25,750 nt of DNA from Desulfovibrio sp. UBA2564 (GTDB lineage: Bacteria; Desulfobacterota; Desulfovibrionia; Desulfovibrionales; Desulfovibrionaceae). Each line of letters opens with the position of its first letter. Position 1 is the first letter of the stretch. Below are positions 6,996-16,267 of this stretch, piece by piece. The stretch spans positions 1 to 25,750 of the forward strand of contig DDLU01000103.1 of the NCBI GenBank assembly GCA_002340305.1, in the 5' to 3' direction. The notes under the pieces are model-generated. The model did no database searches. It saw nothing but the letters and a program-made list of their open reading frames with translations, and was not told the DNA's origin. The position numbers were made by a program, and so were the translations under genes.

Positions 6996-9308
6996 ATGTC
7001 CATGATTGACGGTGATCTCAAACAGAGACTGCTGGCTGCCTTTAGAGGTGAAAGTGCTGATCGCATGCGCGTTCTTTCCGCAGATTTTTTGAAACTGGAA
7101 AAAGGCTGCGGGGCAGAAGAGCTTTCCATAGTAATTGAGTCCTCATACAGGGAATTGCATAGCCTCAAAGGTGCGGCAAGGGCCGTGGGATTAAGCATTG
7201 TTGAGGAATTTTGTCAGGCGTTCGAATCTTTCTTTGCGGTGCTCAAGAAGATGCGCTTGGCCCCCTCACTCAAGACTTGTGCGGTCATGCTTAGCTGGCT
7301 TGATCTTTTGGATGATATGATCCGGGAGGAAGACGATTCCGCTGATGCCAAAATTTCACCGCAGGTCCAGTTGGCCATTTCCCGCATGAAAGAATTGGTT
7401 GATTCCCCGCAGGAGATAGAAACCGGCGGAATTTCTACTGATCATGTTTCAGAGTCGCCTGTTGATGAAGCCGGGGAGGGGACCTTAGCTGAATTAGGGG
7501 GAAATGCCGCCGGGGCAGAAGCAAATGATCCTGTTGCGGACGGTGGAATTAAGCAGGACTTTGGGAATGTGCCTACATCCATGGGTGATTCTGTCCGGGT
7601 GAGTTCCTCTTTTTTGACTGGGCTTCTTTTGCAGACAGAGGAGCTTATTTTTTCACGCAATTCACAGCATAATCGCGTGAATGAGATCTCGGAGGTTAGT
7701 AAATTACTCGAAGATTTCAAGGTCCTTTTTGATGGATTGCAGGAAAAAAGACTTGATTCATTTTCTGATGAGGAACTCAAGTTAAGCGCACAAATGGATA
7801 AGACGCTTGAAGAATTTTCCCGGCGGGTCGGTCTGCTGTCAACTTCCGCCCGGCAGGCAGAGCGAGATCTCACCTCCAAGATAGATTCACTACTCGGTGA
7901 TTTCAAAAACTCCATGCTGCTTCCTTTTTCCTCTCTGCTGGACGTTTTTCCCCGTATGGTGCGTACTTTGAGTGCAGAGCAAGGTAAAGAGTGCCGTATG
8001 GATACAAGCGGTGAGAATGTCCGCATTGACCGCCGTATTCTCGAAATGTTGCATGATCCGCTTATGCATATGATCCGAAATTCTGTCGATCACGGTATTG
8101 AGAACCGCGATAACCGGGTTGCCGAAGGTAAGAACCCGGTCGGTCGTATATTTTTCTCCATTACCCAGTCGGATCGCGATGTAGTCAAAATCGTTTATGG
8201 TGATGATGGGCGGGGTATTGATCTGGAACGTTTGAGAGCTGTTGCTGTCAGCAAGGGGGCTATTTCAGCAGAAGAGGCGGAAAGAATGGACCGCCGTACC
8301 GTTCTGGATATGATTTTTGTTTCCGGCATGTCTACCAGCGCGATCATCACTGATATTTCCGGGCGGGGTTTGGGAATGGCAATCGTCCGTGACAAGGTTG
8401 AATCTCTTGGGGGGAATATTGTTGTTGCAAGTCCCGAAGGTAAGGGGTTCCGGGTTGTAATAACTATTCCCGTGGCTCTGACATCTTTCCGGGGGATCGT
8501 TGTTGAGTCTGCTGGGAAATCTTTTGTTGTCCCTAAATCAAGTGTCCGCAAAGTAATGCTTATCCGGCAGGATGATATTGTCGTTGCCGGAGGGAAAGAG
8601 ACTGTATTTATCTTTGGCCGTCCTCTGCCTTTGGTCAGCCTTTCCGATATCCTTGAGCTAGAGGGTGCAGATGGAAAAGCCGACTCTTTCCCGGTTTTGG
8701 CAGTCGGAAAAGGTCGCAAGGCTGTTGCGATCAGTATTGATGGCTTGCAGGGGGAGCAGGATGTCATGGCTAAAAGAATAGGACCTTTGCTTAAAAGAGT
8801 TCGAAATGTTGCCGGATTTTCCATGCTCGGATCAGGTGAACTTGCTCCTATTCTTCATACTCCGGATATGGCCCGGACTGCTCTTGGACTTCATGCGGAG
8901 GGTCGGATCAGGTACGTTGTTCACAGGCAGGGTGTTCAGGAACGCAAAAAAGTGCTGGTGGCAGAGGATTCGATAACCTCCCGCATGCTGCTTAAGAACG
9001 TTTTGGAAGCTGCCGGGTATGATGTAGTTACCGCAGTGAACGGACTTGATGCTTTGCATAAAATTGAATCTGTTGTCCCTGATGTTTTGGTATCCGATGT
9101 GGAAATGCCGCAGATGGATGGTTTCACTTTAACCGCTAAGGTTAGAAAAATGATGAATTTTTCCAGTCTTCCGATTATATTGGTTACGTCCCTCGGATCA
9201 GCTGATGACCGTGAGCGCGGGGTTGATGCCGGGGCTGATGCTTACATAATTAAATCCAGCTTTGATCAGGGTAACTTGTTGGAGGTTATTGGTCGTTTAG
9301 CTGGTTAG
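6996..9308 (+). CDS. CheA hybrid histidine kinase with C-terminal receiver (WspE-like)
   Basis: A 770-residue cytoplasmic kinase of the array. The Hpt domain (5-110) has phospho-acceptor H55 in ELHSLKG. A low-complexity linker covers 135-200 and a helical dimerisation region about 205-320. The ATPase domain follows, with N box HDPLMHMIRNSVDHGIE (353-369), G1 DDGRGID (403-409) and G2 GRGLGMAIV (456-464). A CheW-like domain occupies about 495-640. The receiver domain (652-768) has acidic pair E657/D658, phospho-acceptor D701 in SDVEMPQMDG and K753. ACGGAGA precedes the ATG with good spacing. No separate CheY-binding P2 domain is apparent, which fits intramolecular transfer from H55 to the attached receiver or to the CheB and hybrid-kinase receivers encoded next door (inference). 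Confidence 0.94.
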   Translation: MSMIDGDLKQRLLAAFRGESADRMRVLSADFLKLEKGCGAEELSIVIESSYRELHSLKGAARAVGLSIVEEFCQAFESFFAVLKKMRLAPSLKTCAVMLSWLDLLDDMIREEDDSADAKISPQVQLAISRMKELVDSPQEIETGGISTDHVSESPVDEAGEGTLAELGGNAAGAEANDPVADGGIKQDFGNVPTSMGDSVRVSSSFLTGLLLQTEELIFSRNSQHNRVNEISEVSKLLEDFKVLFDGLQEKRLDSFSDEELKLSAQMDKTLEEFSRRVGLLSTSARQAERDLTSKIDSLLGDFKNSMLLPFSSLLDVFPRMVRTLSAEQGKECRMDTSGENVRIDRRILEMLHDPLMHMIRNSVDHGIENRDNRVAEGKNPVGRIFFSITQSDRDVVKIVYGDDGRGIDLERLRAVAVSKGAISAEEAERMDRRTVLDMIFVSGMSTSAIITDISGRGLGMAIVRDKVESLGGNIVVASPEGKGFRVVITIPVALTSFRGIVVESAGKSFVVPKSSVRKVMLIRQDDIVVAGGKETVFIFGRPLPLVSLSDILELEGADGKADSFPVLAVGKGRKAVAISIDGLQGEQDVMAKRIGPLLKRVRNVAGFSMLGSGELAPILHTPDMARTALGLHAEGRIRYVVHRQGVQERKKVLVAEDSITSRMLLKNVLEAAGYDVVTAVNGLDALHKIESVVPDVLVSDVEMPQMDGFTLTAKVRKMMNFSSLPIILVTSLGSADDRERGVDAGADAYIIKSSFDQGNLLEVIGRLAG

Positions 9309-9440
9309 TTTTTATATTAAAAACAGGATGTTGTAATAGTTGTTGTAAGGATGCTACGCTTGGGTTTGCATGTATGGAAATTTGAGTGTAGGGGATATTC
9401 TCTGTAGTAATAATGATAATTTTTATGGAGACAACTATAG

Positions 9441-10508
9441 GTGATTAAGGTTCTAATTGTGGACGACTCCGCATCTGTGCGCACTTTGTTCGTAGAGATG
9501 TTTAAGCGTGAGGAGGATTTTGAAGTTGTCGGCTGTGCCGAGGACGGATATTCTGCTGTGCGCATGGTTCGTGATTTGAAACCGGACGTGGTCACCATGG
9601 ATGTGAACCTTCCTGACTGTGATGGATTCCGCGTGACCCGGATGATCATGGAAGAAAATCCCGTTCCTATCGTTATTGTCAGTGCCATATACCGGGCCTC
9701 AGATGCCGAAATAGGATTTCGCCTCATCGATACCGGAGCACTTGCATTTCACAATAAACCGGCACTCAAGAGTGAGGATTTTGCCGATCAGATGCAAGAT
9801 ATCATTGTTTCGGCCCGCTTGATGTCCGAAGTACGGGTTGTACGCCGTAAAATCCGTTTCAGTAAAGATAGCGCACCGAAGGTTGTTGATCCGGTTGCAT
9901 CAGCTATTCAACCGGAATTACCTTCTGCAAAAGGGAAAGTCGTTTGTGTGGGTGCTTCCACTGGTGGACCGCAGGCTATCAAAGAAATTTTGATGACTTT
10001 GCCGAAGGAGTTTCCGGCTCCTGTCCTTGTTGTGCAGCATATGTCCGAAGGATTTACCAAGGGCATGGTTAGCTGGTTGAAAAATAATACCGGACACGAT
10101 ATTCGGATAGCTTCACAGAATGATAAATTAATTCCCGGTGTCGTATATTTTGCGCCTGAGGGGATCCATATGGAAGTCTCGGCGAATAAACGAATAGTTC
10201 TGACAGATGCTCCAAAAGTAAATGGAATTAAACCTTCTGCTTCAATTCTTTTTAATTCAGTTGCCTGTAATATCGGAAGTTCAGCAGTCGGGGTCTTGCT
10301 GACCGGTATGGGGCGGGACGGGGCAGACGGATTACTTGAGATAAGACGCAATGGCGGCTACACTATCGCGCAGGATAAAGAGAGTTCAATCGTTTTTGGA
10401 ATGCCCGGTGAGGCAGTTAAAATTGGAGCCGCCAAATCTGTGTTGCCACTTGATAACATAGGCGGGGAACTTTGCAGGATTTTTTTGGGATTGCTGGAGG
10501 ATAAGTAG
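9441..10508 (+). CDS. cheB: CheB-type receptor methylesterase/response regulator (WspF-like)
   Basis: A 355-residue protein that removes receptor methyl groups when its receiver is phosphorylated. It starts at a GTG preceded by GGAG at 9427-9430. The receiver covers 2-122 with acidic pair D8/D9, phospho-acceptor D54 in TMDVNLPD and K106. The methylesterase domain covers 165-350. Its catalytic triad is visible as S173 in GASTGG, H200 in VVQHM and D293 in GMGRDGADG. It is separated from cheA by 132 bases, the longest gap in the run, so it could have some independent transcription. Its stop overlaps the next gene's GTG by one base. Confidence 0.94.
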   Translation: MIKVLIVDDSASVRTLFVEMFKREEDFEVVGCAEDGYSAVRMVRDLKPDVVTMDVNLPDCDGFRVTRMIMEENPVPIVIVSAIYRASDAEIGFRLIDTGALAFHNKPALKSEDFADQMQDIIVSARLMSEVRVVRRKIRFSKDSAPKVVDPVASAIQPELPSAKGKVVCVGASTGGPQAIKEILMTLPKEFPAPVLVVQHMSEGFTKGMVSWLKNNTGHDIRIASQNDKLIPGVVYFAPEGIHMEVSANKRIVLTDAPKVNGIKPSASILFNSVACNIGSSAVGVLLTGMGRDGADGLLEIRRNGGYTIAQDKESSIVFGMPGEAVKIGAAKSVLPLDNIGGELCRIFLGLLEDK

Positions 10509-12973
10509 TGGAGAGCAGTCATATTCTGGTTGTGGAGGACAGCCTCACTCAGGCGGTTAAGCTGGAATATATCCTATTTGAAAAAGGGTTTAAGGTCTCA
10601 CTTGCGTCTAATGGTGAGAATGCCCTTCAGGTTCTTGGTGAAAATGATATTGATTTGATCATAAGTGACGTTGTTATGCCCGGAATGGACGGCTATGAGC
10701 TGTGTGAGAATATCCGGGAAAATTCCAGTTACAAGGATGTCCCGGTTATCTTGCTGACCAGCCTTGCCGAGCCGGGAGACATCATTCGTGGACTCAAAAG
10801 CGGGGCTACCAACTTTGTTACAAAGCCTTATGACGAAGCATTTCTTATCTCCCGTATCGAGTCGGTTCTCAAACACAAATATTTCGATTCCAAAAAGACT
10901 TCTGTTCAAGAAGTTGATTTTGAATTCCAAGGTGTTAAGCATGTTTTGAGGGCTGATTTCAGTCAGGTCTTTCATCTGCTACTTGCGACTTATGAGAACA
11001 CTCTTCTGCAATCAAGGCAGCTTGATTTTGCCAACCGCAAGCTACTTGCCCGAGAAGAACAGTTGAGTTCTGTACTGGGCTCCATGTCTGCTAAAATCGC
11101 AGTGCTTGATACGGATATGAAAGTTATCGCTGCCAATGAATCGTGGCGGGACATTTTTGTTCCGGGAACCAGAGAAGAAGACCTTAACGGCCTTGATTTC
11201 AAGGATGCGGTTTTTTCTTCAGGTTGTTTGCGTGGTTCTTTGAATGAATTGATGAACGGAGTCCGTTCTGTTGTGGAAGGACTCAGCGAGAAATTTTCCT
11301 ACGAATATTCATTTGACCATCATGACATACCCTGCTGGTACATGTTGGAAGTTACTCCCATGCAGGGTGAGTCCGGCGGTGCTGTTGCTTCATTTATTGA
11401 AATAACCGAGCGTAAGAAGATGGAGCGGGAAATCATAGATGCCCGTGATACAGCGGAAAAAGCGAACCGTTTTAAATCGCGTTTTCTTGCTTCCATGAGT
11501 CATGAAATCCGTACCCCGCTTAATGCGATTATCGGTATGACTGACCTCACATTGTGTTCCGGGCTTTCGGGAGAACAGACCGATAATCTTGAATTAGTCA
11601 AGATTTCTGCCGATCAGTTGCTAACCTTAATTAATGATATCCTTGATCTTTCCAAAGTTGAGGCCCGTATGCTTACTCTTGATCAGGATGATTTCAGTTT
11701 GGTGTCAGCCATGCGCGATGTTGTTCGAAGCATGGAACAGCAGGCCAGCGGTAAAGGTTTGGCACTCAGTATTGAGATTGATGACGATGTTCCTGTTGCT
11801 GTCAGTGGTGATCAAGGTCGCTTGAAGCAGGTCCTTTACAACCTCATCGGTAACTCCATTAAGTTTACCGAACATGGTGGTGTCTTTGTTCAGATCAGCA
11901 AGCTTGAAGATCTTCAGGATTCTGGAGAAGTCGCAATTCAGGTTTCAGTCCGTGATACTGGAATCGGAATTCCTGAAGAGAAGCAGGCTTTAATTTTTGA
12001 AAGTTTCCGCCAGGCCGATGACTCCACAACTCGTAAATTTGGCGGAACAGGTCTTGGACTCGCCATCTCGCGTGAGCTTGTAGAGATGATGGGTGGGCGT
12101 ATCGGGGTTAAAAGTTCCGAAGGCTTCGGCAGTGTTTTTTCTTTTCAAGTCGTTCTCAAGCATGGCGATTCCGGTAAGTTGGCAGTTAATAATGCTGGAA
12201 GTGCTCCCGAGGTTTCTGCAACACCGTCTGAGTACTCCATTCTTCTGGTCGAAGATAATCCTATTAACGTGCTGGTGGCTACGAGCCTGCTGGAGAAGAT
12301 GGGGCATTCTGTGGAAGTCGCCTCAAACGGTCAGGAAGCTGTCAGCATGCTTTCAGGCATTAGTGTAGACCTTGTGTTGATGGACCTTGAAATGCCGCAG
12401 ATGGATGGTTTTACGGCTTCCAGGTGCATTCGTAATGGGGAATCCGGTGATGCTGCACGGAATATACCGATTGTTGCTATGTCTGCGCATGCAATGGCCG
12501 GCGTTATAGAAAAATGCACTAACGCCGGAATGAACGATTACATAGCCAAACCGGTCCAATATGTTGCGCTTCAGGAAGCCATTCAACGGATCATGTGTGA
12601 TTGTTCCGAAGCTCCCCAACTGGTCGAGAAAAAGTTTGTTCCGGTTGGCAAAGTAATTGATCCTGAAAAAGCGCGATCCATGTATCAGGGTGACAGTGCT
12701 TTGTACAACGAACTTTGTTCCATGTTCATTAATGATGTGGCTGGAGATATTGAGAGGTTTAAGGAAGCCCGTGAGGACAATAAAGAGGTTGTTGCCCGTA
12801 GAATTGTCCATACTTTGAAAAGCAGTTGCGCGGCTATTTGCGCTCCCAGAGCACGCGATGCAGCTGTTATGCTGGAAAAGGCATTGGCAAAGGATGATCC
12901 ATCGGCAGTGGAAGAAATGCTGGCCAAATTTGAAAGTGAAGCAGCTATGGTCTGCGAGCGATTGTCCAAGTAG
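10508..12973 (+). CDS. Hybrid histidine kinase REC-PAS-HisKA-HATPase-REC-Hpt
   Basis: An 821-residue cytoplasmic multidomain kinase that occupies the place of WspR. Domain order: receiver 1 (4-120, phospho-acceptor D54); helical linker; PAS (about 182-303); HisKA with H332 in MSHEIRTPLNA; HATPase with N box NLIGNSIKF (445-453), G1 DTGIGIP (483-489) and G2 GGTGLGLAIS (512-521); receiver 2 (576-695, D626, K681); Hpt (about 718-820, H768 in IVHTLKSS). There is no transmembrane segment. GTG start with GGAGG at 10496-10500; one-base overlap with cheB gives translational coupling. The N-terminal receiver is the natural target of the CheA-like kinase, and phosphate would then flow H332 to D626 to H768 to an unlinked regulator. 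The relay direction is inferred. Confidence 0.93.
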   Translation: MESSHILVVEDSLTQAVKLEYILFEKGFKVSLASNGENALQVLGENDIDLIISDVVMPGMDGYELCENIRENSSYKDVPVILLTSLAEPGDIIRGLKSGATNFVTKPYDEAFLISRIESVLKHKYFDSKKTSVQEVDFEFQGVKHVLRADFSQVFHLLLATYENTLLQSRQLDFANRKLLAREEQLSSVLGSMSAKIAVLDTDMKVIAANESWRDIFVPGTREEDLNGLDFKDAVFSSGCLRGSLNELMNGVRSVVEGLSEKFSYEYSFDHHDIPCWYMLEVTPMQGESGGAVASFIEITERKKMEREIIDARDTAEKANRFKSRFLASMSHEIRTPLNAIIGMTDLTLCSGLSGEQTDNLELVKISADQLLTLINDILDLSKVEARMLTLDQDDFSLVSAMRDVVRSMEQQASGKGLALSIEIDDDVPVAVSGDQGRLKQVLYNLIGNSIKFTEHGGVFVQISKLEDLQDSGEVAIQVSVRDTGIGIPEEKQALIFESFRQADDSTTRKFGGTGLGLAISRELVEMMGGRIGVKSSEGFGSVFSFQVVLKHGDSGKLAVNNAGSAPEVSATPSEYSILLVEDNPINVLVATSLLEKMGHSVEVASNGQEAVSMLSGISVDLVLMDLEMPQMDGFTASRCIRNGESGDAARNIPIVAMSAHAMAGVIEKCTNAGMNDYIAKPVQYVALQEAIQRIMCDCSEAPQLVEKKFVPVGKVIDPEKARSMYQGDSALYNELCSMFINDVAGDIERFKEAREDNKEVVARRIVHTLKSSCAAICAPRARDAAVMLEKALAKDDPSAVEEMLAKFESEAAMVCERLSK

Positions 12974-12997
12974 TTTGTATTTTTATTGTAGGTATAA

Positions 12998-13030
12998 AAA
13001 GAGCGGGAAGCATAAGGCTACCCGCTCTTT
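12998..13030. terminator. Bidirectional terminator between hybrid kinase and pgm
   Basis: The perfect 10-bp inverted repeat AAAGAGCGGG (12998-13007) and CCCGCTCTTT (13021-13030) has a 13-nt loop, with A-rich and T-rich flanks. It lies between the convergent hybrid-kinase and phosphoglucomutase genes and can serve both. Confidence 0.88.
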
Positions 13031-13051
13031 CGTTTCTAATGGAGCACTAAC

Positions 13052-14701
13052 TTATTTCATTGCAACTTCAAATGCAGCGTTGACGATTTTGCCGGCTTCT
13101 TCCTGAATAGCCACAAGGTGGGCCAGTCCTTTGAAAGATTCAGCGTAGATTTTGTAAATGGATTCAGTCCCTGAAGGACGGGCGGCAAACCAGCCATTCT
13201 CAGTAACAATTTTGAGACCACCGATAGCTTCTCCGTTACCGGGAGCTGCGGTGAGGCGTTCTTCAATTGTCTCGCCGGCAAGGGTCTTTGCCTGAACCAT
13301 TTCCGGGGTCAGGATGCTGAATGCTTTTTTCTGCTCTTCTGTTGCCGGGGTATCAATGCGTTTGTATACCGGATGCCCGAACTTGCTTTCCAGTGCGGTG
13401 TAGTGTTCGCCCGGATCTTTTTCGGTGATGGCAGTAATTTCAGCAGCCAGCAGGTTCATGATGATGCCGTCTTTATCTGTGGTCCAGACAGTGCCGTCTT
13501 TACGCAGGAATGATGCACCTGCACTTTCTTCGCCGCCGAAGCCACATGTCCCGTTAAGCAGTGGATCTACGAACCATTTGAAGCCGACCGGAACTTCCAT
13601 GAGCGGACGGTTGATGGACCGGGCCACCCTGTTGATCATGGAGCTGGATACGAGGGTTTTACCAACGGTAAGTTTATCGCTCCATTGAGGTCTATGTTTG
13701 TAAAGATATTCAATAGCAACTGCCAGATAATGGTTGGGGTTCATCAGTCCGCGACTTTTGGTAACAATACCGTGCCTGTCAGTATCCGGGTCGTTGGAGA
13801 ATGAAATATCATATTTGTCTTTCAGTTCGATAAGACCTGCCATAGCGTAAGGTGAGGAGCAGTCCATACGAATCTGTCCGTCTTTATCCACATGCATGAA
13901 GGCATAGGCCGGATCAATTTGTTTATTTACCACACTCATATTCAGGCCATATTTCTCAGCAATAGGCTCCCAGAAATCAATAGCCGCACCACCAAGGGGG
14001 TCAACACCGATGCTCAAGCCTGCTGCGGCGATAGCTTTCATATCAACGATGTTTTCGAGGTCATTTATATAGGGAGTAATGAAATCAAATTCCTGCGAGG
14101 TATCGGCTGCCAGAGCACGGCTGAAAGGAATGCGCTTAACATCCTTGAGGCCGTTTTTCAGGATCTCGTTTGCACGGTTCTGGATGGTGCTGGTGATGGC
14201 TGTTCCGGCAGGTCCGGCACTGGGCGGATTGTATTTGAAACCGCCGTCACGCGGAGGGTTGTGTGAAGGAGTGATAACAACACCGTCAGCAAAACCGTCC
14301 TTGCGCTTTTTGTTGTAAGCGAGGATTGCATGGGAAATTGCCGGAGTAGGGGTATAACCCTTGTCATTGAGCAGTACGGTTACATCATTAGCTGCAAAAA
14401 CCTCCAAAGCTGAAATCTGGGCCGGTTCCGAAAGGGCGTGGGGGTCCTTACCCATGAAGAGCGGACCTGTGAAACCTTGCGACTTTCTGTATTCGCAGAT
14501 GGCCTGCGCGATTGCGAAGATATGATCTTCGTTAAAGGAACCGTCAAGGGCGCATCCTCTGTGCCCGGAGGTACCGAAAGCTACAAGATGTGAATCAACG
14601 GAAGGATCAGGTTTTACTGTGTAATATGCTGATACGAGTCTGGGTATGTTTTCAAGGATCCCGGCTGGAGCCGGTTGTCCTGCTAATTTGCTGAGTGGCA
14701 T
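13052..14701 (-). CDS. pgm: Phosphoglucomutase (alpha-D-glucose phosphate-specific)
   Basis: A 549-residue enzyme interconverting glucose 1-phosphate and glucose 6-phosphate for glycogen and for nucleotide-sugar/envelope polysaccharide synthesis. The sequence shows the AFGTSGHRG N-terminal motif (41-49), the phosphoserine loop TPSHNPP with S146, the metal-binding loop DPDTDRHG, and the C-terminal phosphate-binding RPSGTES. Length and motifs match the E. coli Pgm type rather than the PMM/PGM type (about 460 residues). AGGAGG-like GGAGG stands just before the ATG. It is a single gene between a terminator and a 222-base upstream gap. Confidence 0.95.
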   Translation of the reverse strand: MPLSKLAGQPAPAGILENIPRLVSAYYTVKPDPSVDSHLVAFGTSGHRGCALDGSFNEDHIFAIAQAICEYRKSQGFTGPLFMGKDPHALSEPAQISALEVFAANDVTVLLNDKGYTPTPAISHAILAYNKKRKDGFADGVVITPSHNPPRDGGFKYNPPSAGPAGTAITSTIQNRANEILKNGLKDVKRIPFSRALAADTSQEFDFITPYINDLENIVDMKAIAAAGLSIGVDPLGGAAIDFWEPIAEKYGLNMSVVNKQIDPAYAFMHVDKDGQIRMDCSSPYAMAGLIELKDKYDISFSNDPDTDRHGIVTKSRGLMNPNHYLAVAIEYLYKHRPQWSDKLTVGKTLVSSSMINRVARSINRPLMEVPVGFKWFVDPLLNGTCGFGGEESAGASFLRKDGTVWTTDKDGIIMNLLAAEITAITEKDPGEHYTALESKFGHPVYKRIDTPATEEQKKAFSILTPEMVQAKTLAGETIEERLTAAPGNGEAIGGLKIVTENGWFAARPSGTESIYKIYAESFKGLAHLVAIQEEAGKIVNAAFEVAMK

Positions 14702-14923
14702 TTAATCCTCCGAATTAATGTGTACCGATGAAGAATATCAAAGAAATATAAAAATACAATAGTGAACAGTTCTTTTTCAGCTGATTGTAACCTGCTTTTA
14801 AACAGGACTCCTTTTGTCACAATTTACAACTTACTCCCGCCTTTGTCCATGATTCTCGGCAGATGTGATCGTTGTTTTTATTATAGTTTAAGGGAAGAGA
14901 TAAAGTGGGCAGGGCGCAGGTGC

Positions 14924-15370
14924 TCAGGATGGAAATATGAAAGCCCAGTTCAGCACCGTACCGTAGAGTGTACAGATTCCGGTTAACAAGGTTATGATGG
15001 AAAAGAAAATTTCTTTTGTCTCTGTTTGATGAGGTCTTTTAAAAAGCTGATAAAGTTGCACAGGCAGAATTAATCCCCGGATACTGAATATTACCCCGAT
15101 TACAATTAATACGGGGCCGAGTAAGGGAAGGCGAGCGAATTTACCGGCACCGGAAAAAGCATATAGCCCGAACACAGCAATAACTGTGGCAATGAATACA
15201 GTTAGAAGAGGCGGGATTATTGAGTGTCTTTCTGCAAGGGAAGAGATGTCTTCACCCGCGCCGAAATAGCGGTATGCCTTTGGCCCGACAATAATAATTA
15301 CAATGTGCAGGATGGCGATCAGAAAGCAGACAATGCCGCTGAAGGAGAGTAAGTCAGCTGCGTTATGCAT
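14924..15370 (-). CDS. Small four-helix membrane protein of unknown function
   Basis: A 148-residue protein with four hydrophobic segments (about 8-30, 50-72, 80-102 and 122-146), separated by short charged loops. An acidic/polar loop (GAGEDISSLAERHS) lies between helices 1 and 2, and a basic loop (RPHQTETK) between 3 and 4. I do not recognise the family. No strong ribosome-binding site is seen before the ATG at 15370, so the start is less secure, although the open frame and the hydrophobic pattern support a real gene. It is preceded by the terminator of the TPR gene, so it probably has its own promoter. Confidence 0.65.
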   Translation of the reverse strand: MHNAADLLSFSGIVCFLIAILHIVIIIVGPKAYRYFGAGEDISSLAERHSIIPPLLTVFIATVIAVFGLYAFSGAGKFARLPLLGPVLIVIGVIFSIRGLILPVQLYQLFKRPHQTETKEIFFSIITLLTGICTLYGTVLNWAFIFPS

Positions 15371-15525
15371 ATGAACTAGATTGTGCCGTTAAGGAATGTG
15401 TCGCGGGAGGCAGACATGTCGCGTTTGCCGTACTTTTCACCATTTAATCATTTTTTTGCAACGTTAGCACAATTCATTTTTATTTACGAGAGTAAGTGAA
15501 GGGTTTATTTTTGCCGTATAAAAAC

Positions 15526-15560
15526 AAAAGCTCCCTTACCGTAAAGGCAAGGGAGCTTTT
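15526..15560 (-). terminator. Rho-independent terminator after the TPR gene
   Basis: The 12-bp perfect stem AAAAGCTCCCTT (15526-15537) with AAGGGAGCTTTT (15549-15560) has an 11-nt loop. Read on the minus strand it follows the TPR gene stop at 15581 by about 20 bases and is followed by a T-rich tract. Confidence 0.88.
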
Positions 15561-15580
15561 GTAAGTGCTATGTAAAAAAA

Positions 15581-16201
15581 CTAGCGGTGTGTTTCGAGTT
15601 CCTTGAGGAAGTCAGCGGATACGTCAAAGCCGGTTTCGATGGCTTTGTCCACGCACTCGAGTGCTTTTTTGTAGTCTTCTTTTTCGGTATAGCAGAGAGC
15701 CAGGTTGTTCCATGCGGGACCAAAGTTATCTGCCAGCTTAAGGGCTTTTTCGCAGACTTCGATGCAGTCGTCAAGTTCGCCTTCGTTAAAGTAAGCCGCG
15801 CCGAGGGTGGAAAGAGCCTGTACGAAGTTAGGATCGTACTTGATAGCGCGTTTCAGGGCCTTGATAGCCTTATCTGTTTCGCCCTGTTCCATGTACACGT
15901 AGCCGATGTTGCCCCAGGGAACTGCGAAGAAAGGACGCTGCTGGGTAGCGGTGATGTTGTAGCGCAGACAGCCTTCGAGGTCGCCACGCTGCATGGCGAT
16001 ACCGCCGAGCTGTACGTATGCTTCAGCCATTTTGGGGGATTCGTCGATAGCTACGAGGAATTCACGTTCAGCTTCCATGAAGTCCCTTTTGGATAGGTAT
16101 GCAACACCAAGGTTGTAACGGGTGTTACTACAGGTCGGGCTGGCTTCTTTTTTCTTTTTCAGATCAGCAATGTAATCATCGATATTATCAAATTTCTGCA
16201 T
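15581..16201 (-). CDS. TPR repeat protein
   Basis: A 206-residue soluble protein made almost entirely of TPR units (about 25-200, five or six repeats). Repeated patterns include NLGVAYLSKRDFMEAEREF, AYVQLGGIAMQRGDLEGCL and WNNLALCYTEKEDYKKALE. No signal peptide or catalytic domain is seen, so it should be a protein-protein scaffold. AGAGG stands nine bases before the ATG. It is the last gene of a minus-strand group with the 115-aa protein (66 bases upstream) and the cysteine-cluster protein. The partner it binds cannot be read from the sequence. Confidence 0.85.
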   Translation of the reverse strand: MQKFDNIDDYIADLKKKKEASPTCSNTRYNLGVAYLSKRDFMEAEREFLVAIDESPKMAEAYVQLGGIAMQRGDLEGCLRYNITATQQRPFFAVPWGNIGYVYMEQGETDKAIKALKRAIKYDPNFVQALSTLGAAYFNEGELDDCIEVCEKALKLADNFGPAWNNLALCYTEKEDYKKALECVDKAIETGFDVSADFLKELETHR

Positions 16202-16267
16202 GGGAAAAACCTCTTATATTTACAAAAGTTCTGTCGTTATTGGTGGACTGCCTGTTTCCGGTTCACA

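Noticed and set aside
7442..8824. Long open frames antisense to cheA (7442-8026 and 8195-8824)
   Set aside because: They lie wholly opposite a well-supported CheA, are Ser/Thr/Arg-rich in the way antisense frames are, and have no ribosome-binding site or recognisable domain.
14762..14986. A 74-codon plus-strand frame overlapping the membrane-protein gene
   Set aside because: No ribosome-binding site, no family resemblance, and it overlaps the 3' end of a better-supported gene.
15587..16096. A 169-codon plus-strand frame
   Set aside because: It is the complement of a clear TPR gene; its Phe/Val/Gly-rich composition is that of a shadow.
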